NCBI GenBank assembly: GCA_900323505.1 | Contig: OOIN01000017.1 | Span: 620,001-684,000, forward strand | Direction: 5' to 3' | DNA: 64,000 nucleotides | Origin: Ustilago trichophora | Lineage: Eukaryota; Basidiomycota; Ustilaginomycetes; Ustilaginales; Ustilaginaceae | Shown here: positions 1-11,073 of the stretch, in pieces | How positions within the stretch are numbered: position 1 is the first letter of the stretch | Layout: each line of letters opens with the position of its first letter | Program-made: the position numbers and the translations under genes | Notes under the pieces: model-generated | Databases searched by the model: none | What the model was told of the DNA's origin: nothing | What the model saw: the letters and a program-made list of their open reading frames with translations, nothing else

Positions 1-3000
1 TCTCGACGTGATAGATTTGATTGTTGTTGATCCATATGCAGCGGCCGGGTGGTACCAGTGGCCCTCCTAGAGCTGCTTCCGAACGCAACGTGGCCGTGTC
101 AAGCTCCTGTCTCCGTGTTGCGAGTGCGTGCAGGGGTGCTTCGTCGCGCTGCTGCGGACCAACCCATGGCGAGGGAGGTATACGTGATCCTGCTGTGCTC
201 TCGGCATCCAATCGTGCCTTGACAGCTGCGTACAGGTCGCTCTCCACTTCGCGTCGCAATGACCACAGCTGCTCCTCGATCCGCTCCTTGCGGTGCAGCA
301 TCACATCGTCAGCATCTTCGGCCATGGTGATGGATCGCCAGTCCCAGTAGCTTCGTAGAATGTGCACACGTGCATCGTCCTGACCTTCCGAAGATGACAT
401 CGCATGACGGCGTCGCACGCGCGACAAAGCTCCCAACACACGACGCAGCTCTCGCACCTGTCCATGCCCTACTCGCGGGATAACATCGCTGCCCAGGACG
501 ACCGTTGTCACCAACGGCACCGATCCGAGAGCGGCACGTGTGGCGAGGTCTGCCGTCATGATCACCGGGCTTGCAAAGCTGACTGCGCGGATGGGTCTTC
601 GAGCAGGCAAGCCAGAAGACATGTTGGTTACCCAGGTGCCAGAGTCAAGCTCTGCGCCGTCCGGGATAAAGTACTCTGCAAGCAGAAGAGCAGCTGCACT
701 GGCGATCGCACCGCCTAGCGAATGACCGCAGAACATCACGCCGAAGCCTTCGTTTTCGGCAAGCGCCTGACGCAGCGTTGCAAACAGCTTGCTTTGAGGC
801 GAGACTAGAGCTTTGGCAGCACGCCAAATACCGGCGTGACATCGGAACTCCTCTCCCGGTTCGGGCTGCACCTGCGGCAGTTCGATCTCTTCGGTCTGCA
901 GCTCCAGATCCACAATGATGTCCGAGAACGATTGGGTGCCGCGAACAGCAACGCAGACCACCTTGCGAACATAGTCTCGCACCACGTAGAAAGTAGGGCT
1001 GTAGTCGGCATCGGCGTCGAGTGTCTGGATGTCAGCGTGGAGCACATCATCAGCATTGAGACGTGACAGGTAGGCAAAGGTTTGGCGCGAGAATCGCTCG
1101 CCCGAAGGAGTAAAAGTCGGCGGAAGATCAACGATATGGACGTGCAATCCGTATGCCGAGATAGCGAGGCGGCCACACCACTTAATTGTCCGCACGAGAT
1201 CTCGATTGGTCTCCTTGAAGGGACGAAGATCTCGATTCACCGAGTCGGGATGCGAAGCGCCCACCTGGGGCGAGGTCATAAAGTCGTAGGCACGACCAAA
1301 GTAGCCGCTGCTTGCTTGTCCCGGTCGTGCGGCGTCCAGCCTGGGAGTCTTTGCGAACTCGAGAATGTCGTCGCCACGGTTGGTAACGATCATCTCATCG
1401 TCGCTGCTGTCATCGTCTTCGTAGTTGTCATCTTCACCATCGTCCAGCTGAGTGTCCCGAGACGACCATTGTGTTCCACTGCCGCCGTTTTCCTCACCTC
1501 CATCGTTGATGCGGATTTCCGGCTCATCGCCTTTGTCGGCAAAGTCCAACCCATTCTGCTGAGCCCAGCTTCTCCGCTTGTCTCCAAGTGCTGCCCTCGA
1601 TGCTGCGCGGTGCGCGCCGATATCAACTCGATCAGAGCCGCGCGGTTTGGCATCTTTACTGTCTTGAAGTTGTTTTGAGGGCTTCCTCCATCCATTCAGC
1701 TGCTTGAGACCGGCTCCCTCGGCCAGGTAGCGTTCTCGGGTGACACTGTGCAAGCAGTAGAGCTCGAGAAGGCCCCGCATCACCTGCCATCGTGTGAGAC
1801 CTTTAGGCTTCCTGTGACCGTCATGATCAAGCGCCTTCTTTGATCCCTTCTCCTCGTGATCCTCGATGGCGACAGTAGCCCATTCTGCCTGAATAAATCC
1901 GTAGGCTTCAATGATACATTGGGCTAGAACCGTTCGTCCGGTCAGATTGTAGGCCATCCATCGGAGGAACCAGAGGATCAGCGAGACCCTCTCATACGTC
2001 GAGTAGGCAAGATCCACCAGATGTGCCGCTACGAACACGACTAAGCCGAAGGTATGGGTGAATATAGCGACGATACCTCCATAGTCCGCTTCAGCTTCAG
2101 CCTCTTTGCCAGTATTGTCACCCTGCGTCTTCGAAGTGCTGCTCCTGCTGCGCAGTCCCAAGTCGCCAATCAAGAACCACAAGATGAAGGAACGCTGTCG
2201 GCCCGAAGAGTCAACGTGAATCGCGCCCTGTCCAGAAGGGTGGCGAGTTTGCGATGCCGACCTTGATCTCAGACTGCCATCCGAAGCGCTGATGCCATTC
2301 AGTGCGGGTGTTGTCGGTTGTGTTTCCGACAAATCGCTTCTCCCGTTGCTAGACTGTCTGCTGAGATCGTGCATTGACTGAGCTGCAACGAGCATAGAGG
2401 AAGGTGTAAGCCGAAGCGTGCCTTCGTTTTTGACATTCTTCGCCGACTTCTTTGCTTCGGCTGTACCGTTCGGAAGCTCTGCTGATTGCGAAGCTTTTTC
2501 GACAAACTTCGGGTCAAAGGCGGCAGTCTCAGCGTTGCGCAAGGCTGCAAAAGAGTTGAAGTCGGTCGCCGGTCCAGTAAGCGGCGATCTGGCGGTGCTG
2601 GTGGCGCGCAAGGCTTGCGGACTGTCGTAGGTGAGCGAGCCACGACGTGAGTTTGCCGAAGTTGGGAAAGGCGACGGCAGAATCTCGATGTGCGTGGGCA
2701 CAAGCCTGGGGGTTCCAGGTGGCAGACGGAGAGATGAACTGCTGGTGTTGAGATGAAGGTGGATCATGGGTGAAGTGTGCATCGTAGAAGGGTCGCCATA
2801 CGGTGTCCAAGGTGAAGGAGGCAGGCTGAGCATGGTCGGGGCCAGTTGCGGCGTTCGAGGCGCCGAGTGAAGAACACGAGCAGAGAGGTAGTCACCGCTG
2901 CTGTTCGGAGCTTGTCCCATGGAGCCACGAGGATCACGAGGATCGATCGCGAGAGGTGTAAAGGGCGACGGCGGCATCGAAAGTTGGACTGGGAGAAGAC

Positions 3001-5233
3001 GTGGTGCTGCCGGGAAGTCGCGGAATGCACTGGCCTTACTCGACCCTTGTGACGAAGGTCGCAATAACGGAGAAGAAATGGGAGGCAAATCGGGCGAGGC
3101 CAATTCATCGTCTGGGATCTGACTCGGATCGAGGGGCTCAAACTCGAAGACGGTATTGAGCTGCCTGCCGGCCGCATCGATCGAGTTGGTTCGCGATCCA
3201 CGACGCGACAGTACTGCCTTTCGCAGCGCTGGCGACATGAACGGACTGGCTGAAGTGATTGCTGGACTTTTGCGCACGTCAATATCGGCTGTAGTTGCAG
3301 AAGCAGCGGCAGCAGCAGAGTGTGTGTTGGTCTGTATTGCTTCTAGCGTTGTGTCAGCGTCATCGCCCTGTGATGCGCCTGTCGGCACAGGCTCTTCGCG
3401 GTCTAAAGTAGTGATGGGTCCGGCAGCAGGCGACTGGGACATTTGAATGCAAGAGGCACTGCCGATTGAACCAGATCGAGCGCGCGCCAGACGCTGTGGT
3501 TCGGTGTAGCTACGAAGGAAGGCTGGTGGTGGACCGAAGCGTCTACTAGCGTGAACGCGCTTTGCAGATGTCTCTGCTGCGTGCGCTGCTTTGACGAAGT
3601 TGGTGAGCGCGGTAAGTGGACCCACTTTGTGAGCGGGACGGTTGCGAGCGGCGAGCTTTTCGGCTTGTTTCCTTGCCTTCTCACGTTCGCGCATGCGGCG
3701 CACTCCAAGCAAGCCTTCGAAGCTGGATGCATCGCTGCCGTGATCGTCAAGCAGGGGAGGTGGCAGAAGCAAGGCACCTTCTTCGTAGCCATCTCCTGGT
3801 TTGGAACGCCAGGATGAGCCGCCCTGCCATGCTCCAGGCATTGCGACGGGGCTAGGGGGAGCTTCGGGGAGGGTCTGGTCGTGGTATGCGGAGCCGATAC
3901 CAAACTCAGACTTGGAGAGCTGCGTGAGCCTTGGACGACGACCAGCTTTCAGCACGATGGTGTCGGGTAGTCGAGCTGACTTGGTGCTGGCTAAAGTCAC
4001 AGGTGACGAGCTGTCCGAGTCTACATTCAGCTCTGCGTTGCTATCGAGCTCTTCCAGTTGGGTGCTGAGCCTCAGTGTTGCCGAAGCTCTCTCCTTGCCT
4101 TTACCGCCAGGTTTGTAGTTGTCCATCTGGAGTAGGGTAGATGGTGTTTGCTTACGGCTGACCGTGCCGACTTCGAAGCTGAGGCCTCCTCGTCTGCTTC
4201 GAACTTTGGAGAAACCGCCGTGGCTATCCTCGACGACGGCGCCTTGACGAGTAAGCACCTTGTGCCACATCTGAGCTCGGCGTTCGGCAATGGTTGCGCC
4301 ACTCTCGGATGAAGGTGCTTTTGATTGTTGGGGAAGCGGCAACTGAAGACGAAGCCCCCTCTTGCCCAAGGAGCCCAGTGCGCTGGTCCAGGCCTGGACG
4401 CTGTGCTTTGATGCAGATCTCCGCTTACCGTCTGCCGAGACGCCATTGGGCGCGTTGACGTCTCTGCTTGAGCTGTCGTCATCATTGTCACGAGCGAAGG
4501 AGAGATTTGCCACCCTGCCGGAACTGTCCTTTCGCAGCAAAAGCGCTCCAAGGGCTTCGATGGCACTGCCATTGCTGGGTCGCTTTCGTTGGCTTTTCCT
4601 TCTTCGGAGGCTTCCGAGCGCTTCGGATGATCCCGATGGCCAAGGGTATGGATTATGCGACTGTCGAGTATCTGCAGGCATTCCTCGTGGTGATCGAAGG
4701 ATATCCCAATGGTCGGAAGCTTCCGGTGCGTAGTACATTTCGGAGCGTGAAAGGATGGCAGAGACCGTGACGTAGCGTGCGGATGGCGTAGCTGCCAGCT
4801 TTGAGGGCACATCCTGCTGTTCTTGGTCTGACAACACTTGCTTGTCAGTGTTTCCGGTGGGTTGATGCTGGACCGTATGCGGTGACTGCTGGTGGTTGTC
4901 CTTGGTTGGGGAGACGGACTGCAGATGTGAAGGTGTGAGATCGGGGCTGTTTGCGGGGTATGGAGAGCTTGGGGGCGAGCCCTCCAGACGGAAGGATGAA
5001 GGCGCAGCACTCAATGCTGGAGAAGGTGCGACAGCATGTGACAAGTCCATACGTGAAGCAACATCAGGCTTGATGGACGAAATGCGGTCTAATGATGCAG
5101 ACTTGCTGATGGAAAAGCCTTGTGCTGGTGGAAGCGGTGAGAGCTCGTCGAGATCAAGCTCGGGAAGCTCTGAGCGCCTCGAGGCCTCCGTGGGATGGCC
5201 ATTCGAAGCCTCTGTCGTTGTTTCTTCCGCCAT
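1..5233 (-). CDS. Sn1-specific diacylglycerol lipase-like protein, 3' end cut by window edge
   Basis: One uninterrupted minus-strand frame runs from an ATG at 5233 to the left edge, giving at least 1744 residues and no visible intron; an in-frame stop lies just upstream of the ATG. The first ~1000 residues are Ser/Pro-rich and look disordered. A hydrophobic stretch near residues 1054-1080 and a second just after it look like membrane segments. The class 3 lipase domain follows, with the nucleophile elbow GHSLGG (Ser about 1505, bases 710-727) and a DVIPR motif carrying the likely catalytic Asp (about 1583). The catalytic His probably lies beyond the edge. Membrane segments before a Lipase_3 domain are the layout of diacylglycerol lipases, which release 2-monoacylglycerol from diacylglycerol at membranes. 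The family call is firm; substrate is inferred. The C terminus is missing only because the window ends. Confidence 0.85.
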   Translation of the reverse strand, partial: MAEETTTEASNGHPTEASRRSELPELDLDELSPLPPAQGFSISKSASLDRISSIKPDVASRMDLSHAVAPSPALSAAPSSFRLEGSPPSSPYPANSPDLTPSHLQSVSPTKDNHQQSPHTVQHQPTGNTDKQVLSDQEQQDVPSKLAATPSARYVTVSAILSRSEMYYAPEASDHWDILRSPRGMPADTRQSHNPYPWPSGSSEALGSLRRRKSQRKRPSNGSAIEALGALLLRKDSSGRVANLSFARDNDDDSSSRDVNAPNGVSADGKRRSASKHSVQAWTSALGSLGKRGLRLQLPLPQQSKAPSSESGATIAERRAQMWHKVLTRQGAVVEDSHGGFSKVRSRRGGLSFEVGTVSRKQTPSTLLQMDNYKPGGKGKERASATLRLSTQLEELDSNAELNVDSDSSSPVTLASTKSARLPDTIVLKAGRRPRLTQLSKSEFGIGSAYHDQTLPEAPPSPVAMPGAWQGGSSWRSKPGDGYEEGALLLPPPLLDDHGSDASSFEGLLGVRRMREREKARKQAEKLAARNRPAHKVGPLTALTNFVKAAHAAETSAKRVHASRRFGPPPAFLRSYTEPQRLARARSGSIGSASCIQMSQSPAAGPITTLDREEPVPTGASQGDDADTTLEAIQTNTHSAAAAASATTADIDVRKSPAITSASPFMSPALRKAVLSRRGSRTNSIDAAGRQLNTVFEFEPLDPSQIPDDELASPDLPPISSPLLRPSSQGSSKASAFRDFPAAPRLLPVQLSMPPSPFTPLAIDPRDPRGSMGQAPNSSGDYLSARVLHSAPRTPQLAPTMLSLPPSPWTPYGDPSTMHTSPMIHLHLNTSSSSLRLPPGTPRLVPTHIEILPSPFPTSANSRRGSLTYDSPQALRATSTARSPLTGPATDFNSFAALRNAETAAFDPKFVEKASQSAELPNGTAEAKKSAKNVKNEGTLRLTPSSMLVAAQSMHDLSRQSSNGRSDLSETQPTTPALNGISASDGSLRSRSASQTRHPSGQGAIHVDSSGRQRSFILWFLIGDLGLRSRSSTSKTQGDNTGKEAEAEADYGGIVAIFTHTFGLVVFVAAHLVDLAYSTYERVSLILWFLRWMAYNLTGRTVLAQCIIEAYGFIQAEWATVAIEDHEEKGSKKALDHDGHRKPKGLTRWQVMRGLLELYCLHSVTRERYLAEGAGLKQLNGWRKPSKQLQDSKDAKPRGSDRVDIGAHRAASRAALGDKRRSWAQQNGLDFADKGDEPEIRINDGGEENGGSGTQWSSRDTQLDDGEDDNYEDDDSSDDEMIVTNRGDDILEFAKTPRLDAARPGQASSGYFGRAYDFMTSPQVGASHPDSVNRDLRPFKETNRDLVRTIKWCGRLAISAYGLHVHIVDLPPTFTPSGERFSRQTFAYLSRLNADDVLHADIQTLDADADYSPTFYVVRDYVRKVVCVAVRGTQSFSDIIVDLELQTEEIELPQVQPEPGEEFRCHAGIWRAAKALVSPQSKLFATLRQALAENEGFGVMFCGHSLGGAIASAAALLLAEYFIPDGAELDSGTWVTNMSSGLPARRPIRAVSFASPVIMTADLATRAALGSVPLVTTVVLGSDVIPRVGHGQVRELRRVLGALSRVRRRHAMSSSEGQDDARVHILRSYWDWRSITMAEDADDVMLHRKERIEEQLWSLRREVESDLYAAVKARLDAESTAGSRIPPSPWVGPQQRDEAPLHALATRRQELDTATLRSEAALGGPLVPPGRCIWINNNQIYHVE

Positions 5234-6661
5234 GTTCGCTAGTGGCGACTCCTTCTTGGGCAGCAATCGAGCCAAGCTTCAGTGCTGTTCGAGAATCGAG
5301 AGATGAAGTACGGGTCGTTGGGACGAGAGAGAGCTTCTCCATCCTGTCGCCGACGTACTTCGAGAGGTATATGTTGCTTTGGCGCCGGAATCGGTGCTAT
5401 AATGCCATTGTGGTGGATCGGCTGGAAAGATCAGCGACTGTTCCCCAAACTTAGGGAGGAGTTTAAGGTTAAGTCGTTGATGAAGTTGACGAGGGGATGG
5501 CAAGTTAGTGTTTGGGTGTGAGTAAGTTGAGAAAAAGGGTTCAGTCTTGCAGTTCGGAAATGCCGCAGATGAGCGCGTGAAGCTTTGAGAATCCCAGATT
5601 GCATGTCGTGCGCTGCAGCTGCATCTACAGTACGGTAAGTCTGCAACAGCAGCCGACTGCAACAGCATCGGACCCACCCGACACTTCAAGCGCTCCACTT
5701 CACTTTCATTTGCATGCCATTGTGCCTCTATCACTAGCGAAACTGGTACGAAGTAACACCAAGAAGGTGCTTCGACACTTTCTCTCTCTTCAGGGCAGGG
5801 CAAAGCATCCAAGTCAATCGAAGACCCTGGATTTTCCTCACCTCTCTTTTTTTTCTTTTTTTCTTTTTTTTTTTCGGCTCTGGAATGCATGCATTGCTGT
5901 GTAATGCCACAGCCTTGAACAAGCTTGCAGTTTGGGTCAGCAAGGTTGGGTCAAGCAAACGCCAAATTTGGAATCTTGCTTTCGCACACCGACTCATCTT
6001 TGCAGCAGCAGAAGCGTGGCATTTTCGGTGTTGCCGATCCGGCGTCGATGACACGTCCGATCGGTGGTTGAGCTTGACCTACAGTACCGTCACATTTTCT
6101 GTGCAATGGCTGCTGTAAGCACAATTCGGCATGGCCGCCGAATCAGTCGGTCAAGTCATCGTGGAGTCTTCACATCGTCACAACCTTTCAAACTTGCAGA
6201 GCAGAATTTCATGAGCTTCGTCGTGACCAAATCAGGAGCAGACCTGGTCTTGTGATCAAGACTCATCCATGATTGCGGTGTCGGATTCGGCTAGCTCCAT
6301 TTCCCCCAGAGATCGGACCCTGCCTATCGTAGCCCCACTTTTTTGCCGTCACATGCTGTAAGCTCATCGTCATCCGCCGGTCCCTATCCTGACCGTTGGA
6401 CTTTCCCCTCATTTGCTTGGAAAGGACAACCCGTGTAGGGATCTTGCCCCGATCGCTCCCAACCGTTGCATGCTGTACCATCATCAGTGCGGATGAGCCG
6501 GATCTTTCTTGTCGCCAGTCACACGCATTCACACATGCTCTATCGAGATCCATAAAGTAGCATTCCTAGAGCGATCCAATGACGAGCAGAGACAACATGT
6601 AAAGACGAACGAGAAAAGAGACGACATCACCTGTCTTCAAAGACTATAGCTGGTTAGCAAA
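5234..6661. other. Intergenic region, promoter side of the DAG-lipase-like gene
   Basis: No supportable gene. It holds the upstream region of the lipase-like gene at 5233 and the 3' flank of the dehydratase gene. It contains a T-rich tract (5847-5874) and two copies of the TACAGTA heptamer (5626 and 6080). A GTAAGT at about 5635 has no convincing exon around it. Confidence 0.6.
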
Positions 6662-8310
6662 TCAGTGTCCCGAAGGAGGGGCAGTGCGGGCGGTGCCATT
6701 CTTCCAGTACGAGCCCAGAGGGAAGCTGTAGTCCTCGATCGAGCTTGTGAGCATCTCAATGCTGTATCCACCCTGAGGGTCCATGGGTGTGTTGTAGCAG
6801 CCAGCGCCGTTAATGCTAACGGGGTAGACAAAGTGCTCGTGCAGATGGTCGACCCACTCGAGCACGTTGCGCTCGTTGGTGGCACTGATGCAGATGTAGT
6901 CGATCAGACTCAAGTGTACAACGTACTCGCAGAGACCGACACCACCAGCGTGTGGGCAGACGATTTTGCCGAACTTCTTGGCCATCAGCATGACGGCGAG
7001 GATCTCGTTGACACCCGCCAGACGGCACGAGTCGATCTGAACCACATCAATGGCGTCGGCCTGGAGCAGCTGCTTGAAGGTCATTCGGTTGTGTGCGTGC
7101 TCGCCGGTAGCGACGCCGATGCCGAGGTGCTTGATACCACGTCGAATGGCAGCGTGGCCGAGGACATCATCCGGTGCCGTAGGCTCCTCAATGAACCAGG
7201 GTCGGAGGTGAGCCAGCTTCTCCATGTAGTCGATCGCCTCTTGTACATCCCAAACCTGGTTGGCATCCACCATGACCACACAGCCAGTGGGTCCTGCGTT
7301 CTTGCCGGCAAGGCTTTCTGCCGATGGCTCCTTGCGTCCTGCAGGCATCTCCTTGGGGTCATCGACAATGGATCGCATCAGCGACAGTCTGCGGATGTCA
7401 TCAGCAACATCCGAGCCCACCTTGAGCTTAAAGTGGTTGAAGCCCTGCTCCAATGCGGATCGAGTCAGGCGAGCCACCTTGGCGTCGTCGTAGCCGGACC
7501 AGCCTGCTGATGTGGTGTAGGCCTTGTAGCCGTTGGCGATCATCTCAGCTTCACGGTCTGCCTTGCCCTTGGCAGCGTCTCGCAGAATCTGGAGGGCCTC
7601 AGCAGGTGTGATGGCATCGGTGATGTAGCGGAAGGGAATACACTGAACGAGCTCCTCGGGCGACATGTCGCAGATGAGCTTCCAGAGAGGCTTGCTGCGT
7701 GAACGGGCGTAGAGGTCCCAGATAGCGTTGATCACGGCGGCAGTGGCGAGGTGGATGACACCCTTCTCGGGGCCAATCCATCGCAGCTGGGGGTCTGATA
7801 CCATGAGCTGCCACGTCTCGCCCATGTTGGCGAAAAGAGGCTCGATCTCTCGGCCAAGCAGGAGCTCTTCCACGATCGAGGCGATTGCCTGGCAGCAGAT
7901 CTCGTTACCCTTGCCGATGGTAAAGGTCATGCCGAACCCGCGGAGCGAAGAGTCCTCCTTGACGGGTGCATTGATGGCCTCACTCTCGCGTCCACGGTAA
8001 GAGACAATCTCGGCGGTGTCCTTGGGACTTGTGTAGAGGATCAAGTAGGCAGCAGAGTAGTCGCAGGCTGTAGATTTGCGAGACCAAAACAAGATAGGAA
8101 TGTTCCGGTCCGTATGTCAGTAACATGGCTTCGAGAGGACAGTAGCTTTAGCTACCCAGTGGATGCGGCCATCATCGTCGAGGCTTTCGGGAAAGGGATG
8201 AGCAACTCACTCTTATTCATGGCATCGGTGCCGTCACCCGTCAAAGAAGTTGGAAATCGCACATCGTGGATCGAATACGACGAAACGATCAATGGCGAGG
8301 ACTGCGTCAT
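6662..8310 (-). CDS. ENOSF1: L-fuconate dehydratase, enolase superfamily (ENOSF1-like)
   Basis: Two exons are read: 8211-8310 (ATG at 8310) and 6662-8067, joined across a 143-base intron with a GTGAGT donor and ACAG acceptor, giving 501 residues. The short first exon encodes the family's DVRFPTSL start and the junction restores the DYSAAY motif. Enolase-superfamily residues are visible: KLK lysines near 247 and 249, metal ligands Asp301 (VMVDAN), Glu327/328 (IEEP) and Glu356 (GEHAH), and the Asp379/His406 pair (QIDSCR and CPHAGGVG). Members dehydrate L-fuconate to 2-keto-3-deoxy-L-fuconate in the cytosol. Residues 270-295 hold a Lys/Glu/Gly-rich insert not typical of animal ENOSF1. A related sugar acid as substrate cannot be excluded. 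Confidence 0.93.
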
Positions 8311-10053
8311 GACTGGCGGTAAATGTGGCGAGCTTTGGTGATGGGGAGGTCTGACGAAGAGCGAACGGAAGGAGGGGATAGCAAAGCATGCGCACACACA
8401 CGCATCTCATGCTCACCTATATATCATTCTGAACTAGAACAAAGACCTGCCATTGCCGAGCATCCCTGCTTCTCGCTCGCTTCGGTTCAGGGTGGAGGAC
8501 CACGACCAAAGCGGCGAGCCAACGCTGGGGCACCGATCTGGTTTCAGTTGGCAACCCTTTACCTTGTCCAGCGTTGTGCGACTCCGCAAACCTTCGACTT
8601 GCCCGGTGTGGACGACGAGCGCTGACGGACTGCTCACTGCGACTCACTTCACCGCTCATGCGAAGAAGCCCTGATTCGGACTGCGAATTGGTCTACAATT
8701 CGTCCAAATCCCTCGCATTTGCACTCGAAACGAGCTGCTGTACTGCACGCTCTCTCTTGTTTGCGCCGACGCGGGAGCATGCAGCAGGACTTCAACAGCC
8801 GTGTTGCCTTCTGACTGACTGACTGTTGCTGTGTTCTTCCAACAGCACAATTTGTGCAGCCGCAAATACGCATTTTTTGTGGAGAACAACCGTCGCCGTG
8901 GGGGAGAGAGAGAGGAGAGAAAAGAGGACAGCTGGAGCGCGTCTCCTTCTTCTCCTGGTGTAGCTTCGAGGCTTGGACAAGCCGCGGACCCTACAGTCTA
9001 TAAGCCTCCCTCAGCACAAAGCTCGACACCGGTGCCTGAAAGTTTCAGCTTGACTTGCTATCTAACGGATTTGCTCATTTCGGATCACAGCGCCGACGCA
9101 ACATCCGAAGCTTCTGCAACGTTCTTCGATAAGCAGCCAACACCGACACCAACTACCACAAGATTGGTGGAACGGAAGCCAAGTCGAAGGCACGATGGAT
9201 CAGCGCGCGGTGGGGGAGAGAATGGGCAAGGGCAGAGACGATGCCGAATTGGCCGTCCTAGTCGCCAGTGCTGGCCGGACTTGCTAACCGATCCGAAGAC
9301 GACTAGAAGTTCTCCGCTCAAGGAATGCGTCGGTCCAGCCTAGGCCTTTTGTAGCGTGTCCTTCGACATCGTCTTTTCGATATCATTCACTCGTGCAAAC
9401 GAGATGAAGCCTTGGTAGTTCGCGAAGCCACACGGAATCACAATTGCTCATGCTATTGGATTGGACGTGGTCAGACAATCGTCGAGATAGGATATGAAAG
9501 AAGGGATTCGTGAAGCGTGGCAAGTAAAGCAAAGCAGGCAGGCACACACACAAGAGCATGCGGCCTCACCCCGCAAACGGAGCTCAAGCTCGCCGGTGGC
9601 TGGAATGGGGCGACTTGTCTGGATCACGGAATTTTCGGCGTGGGAGTGGGGGAGAAAATCCAGAGAAAAATTGGGGGCCACAAAAATAGTGAACAACCAA
9701 CAAGAGAGAGATATCGGGGGAGGGATTGAGGAAGATTTCCGCTGTCGAGCAACTTTATTCAACGATGATCTTCTGCTCAATAAGATTAGCCCGATCTGGT
9801 GTTGAGACTCGACTTGACGTCTGCTCGAGCAGCCTCGTACAACAAACGTTCCGAATTGCTCTCAACCGCCATGAGCTTGCCCCTCTCACCTTTGAGAGCT
9901 TACCGCAAGTGCGGCAGAATAAAGCGGCGGATAGCGCGCAAGTTTCATCAAATAGTCGTAAAGAACTATAGCGCAAAAGGTCTTGGATGCAACCTACTCT
10001 ACAGTACAAGCGTGAGTCGAAAGAGGTCACAGGAATCCTTGTTAAGAACGAAT
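8311..10053. other. Intergenic region, upstream of the dehydratase gene
   Basis: No supportable gene in 1.7 kb. It is the presumed promoter region of the minus-strand dehydratase and the 3' flank of the hydrolase. A plus-strand frame at 8831-9343 is low-complexity with no recognisable domain. A GA-rich stretch lies near 8905-8930 and a TACAGTA copy at 10000. Confidence 0.6.
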
Positions 10054-11073
10054 CTACAGCTGCCTGGACAACCAGCTCCACATGCCATCAATCTCCTTCT
10101 CGGGCTCCATATCAAACAGATGGTCGGCACCCTCTTCAACTACCACCAGTAGCGACTTGTCATCGTAGCCGGCGCTCTTGAGCGCCTCAACCACATGTAC
10201 CGACTGCGAGTGGGGCACCTTGGGATCCGAGTCACCCCATGCAACCAGCACGGGCGGGGCTGTCCCCTTAACCTTGGACTTGATCAGACTGGGAGTGCAG
10301 ATCTGTGCGCTCTCGGAAGCGTCTTGCAGGATGAGGCTGGGATAGTTACCTTCCTGTCGTGCAAAGTTGTAGAGTGCAGCACGGACGGGGTTGCTGGCGG
10401 GCGGTGCTTCTGTGCGGATCTTGACCGAGGATGAAGAGAGGAGCTGGTGGTTGGAGTCAAGGCACTTGTGGAGGTGACCTTCTTTCTCCAAAGGTTCCTT
10501 TTCGATGAGCTTGCCGTCGACAGCCCATGAGAGGGGCTTCTGGGGCTCGTAGAAGAAAGGTGCCAAGTCTTGAGTGACGGTGGTGATGGCGTAGATGGAG
10601 AAGACGGCGCTGGGCTTCTGAGGAATGCGCTTAGCCTGGTCGTGCAGGCCGAGACCGAGGAGAAGTGCAGGCCAGCCACCGGCACTTGAGCCGCCCAGAA
10701 TGTACTTGTCAGATGCAAGACAGTCCGACTTGAAGCCGGAAGCGACACGAGCTTGGGGATCGAGCGTCCATCGAATGCTGTCCGTCACGTCCTCGAGTAC
10801 CTCAGAGATTGAGATTTGTGGGCAGAGACGGAAGTCGGGTGCTACAAGGGCCAAGTTGTGCTTTGCCAGCGCTCGGAGGAAGTGCGGAGGGACAAACTTG
10901 CGTGTACCTTGAAGGAAGCCACCGGTGTGAATCCAAATGACGGGCGTCAGCTTGGACTGACCATCGGTCTCGGGAATATATACATCGACGGGGATGGCGG
11001 TCTGCTCGCCGTCGGTGTTGGCGAACGTCTTGTAGGTGAAAGTCTGAGGTTTAGGGACAGACATCGTGATCAT
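10054..11073 (-). CDS. Alpha/beta hydrolase, hormone-sensitive-lipase/esterase type
   Basis: A single-exon frame of 339 residues; a second ATG three codons in (11064) is an equally good start. The oxyanion motif HTGGF (near 49-53) is a variant of the HGGG box, followed by GGSSAGG with nucleophile Ser130. A GDSDPKV segment gives the likely catalytic Asp283 and GADHLF the likely His318, so the full triad is present. The fold is alpha/beta hydrolase family 3, which acts on carboxylic esters or similar bonds; the substrate cannot be told from sequence. No signal peptide or membrane segment is seen, so it is probably cytosolic. It lies 1.7 kb from the sugar-acid dehydratase on the same strand, but nothing links the two functionally beyond proximity. 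Confidence 0.85.
   Translation of the reverse strand: MITMSVPKPQTFTYKTFANTDGEQTAIPVDVYIPETDGQSKLTPVIWIHTGGFLQGTRKFVPPHFLRALAKHNLALVAPDFRLCPQISISEVLEDVTDSIRWTLDPQARVASGFKSDCLASDKYILGGSSAGGWPALLLGLGLHDQAKRIPQKPSAVFSIYAITTVTQDLAPFFYEPQKPLSWAVDGKLIEKEPLEKEGHLHKCLDSNHQLLSSSSVKIRTEAPPASNPVRAALYNFARQEGNYPSLILQDASESAQICTPSLIKSKVKGTAPPVLVAWGDSDPKVPHSQSVHVVEALKSAGYDDKSLLVVVEEGADHLFDMEPEKEIDGMWSWLSRQL

Noticed and set aside
8831..9343. 170-codon plus-strand frame
   Set aside because: No recognisable motif, low-complexity composition and no splice or start context beyond chance.
6662..11073. Sugar-acid gene cluster of the dehydratase and the hydrolase
   Set aside because: They share strand and neighbourhood only. 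The hydrolase is not of a lactonase type that I can recognise, and 1.7 kb separates them.
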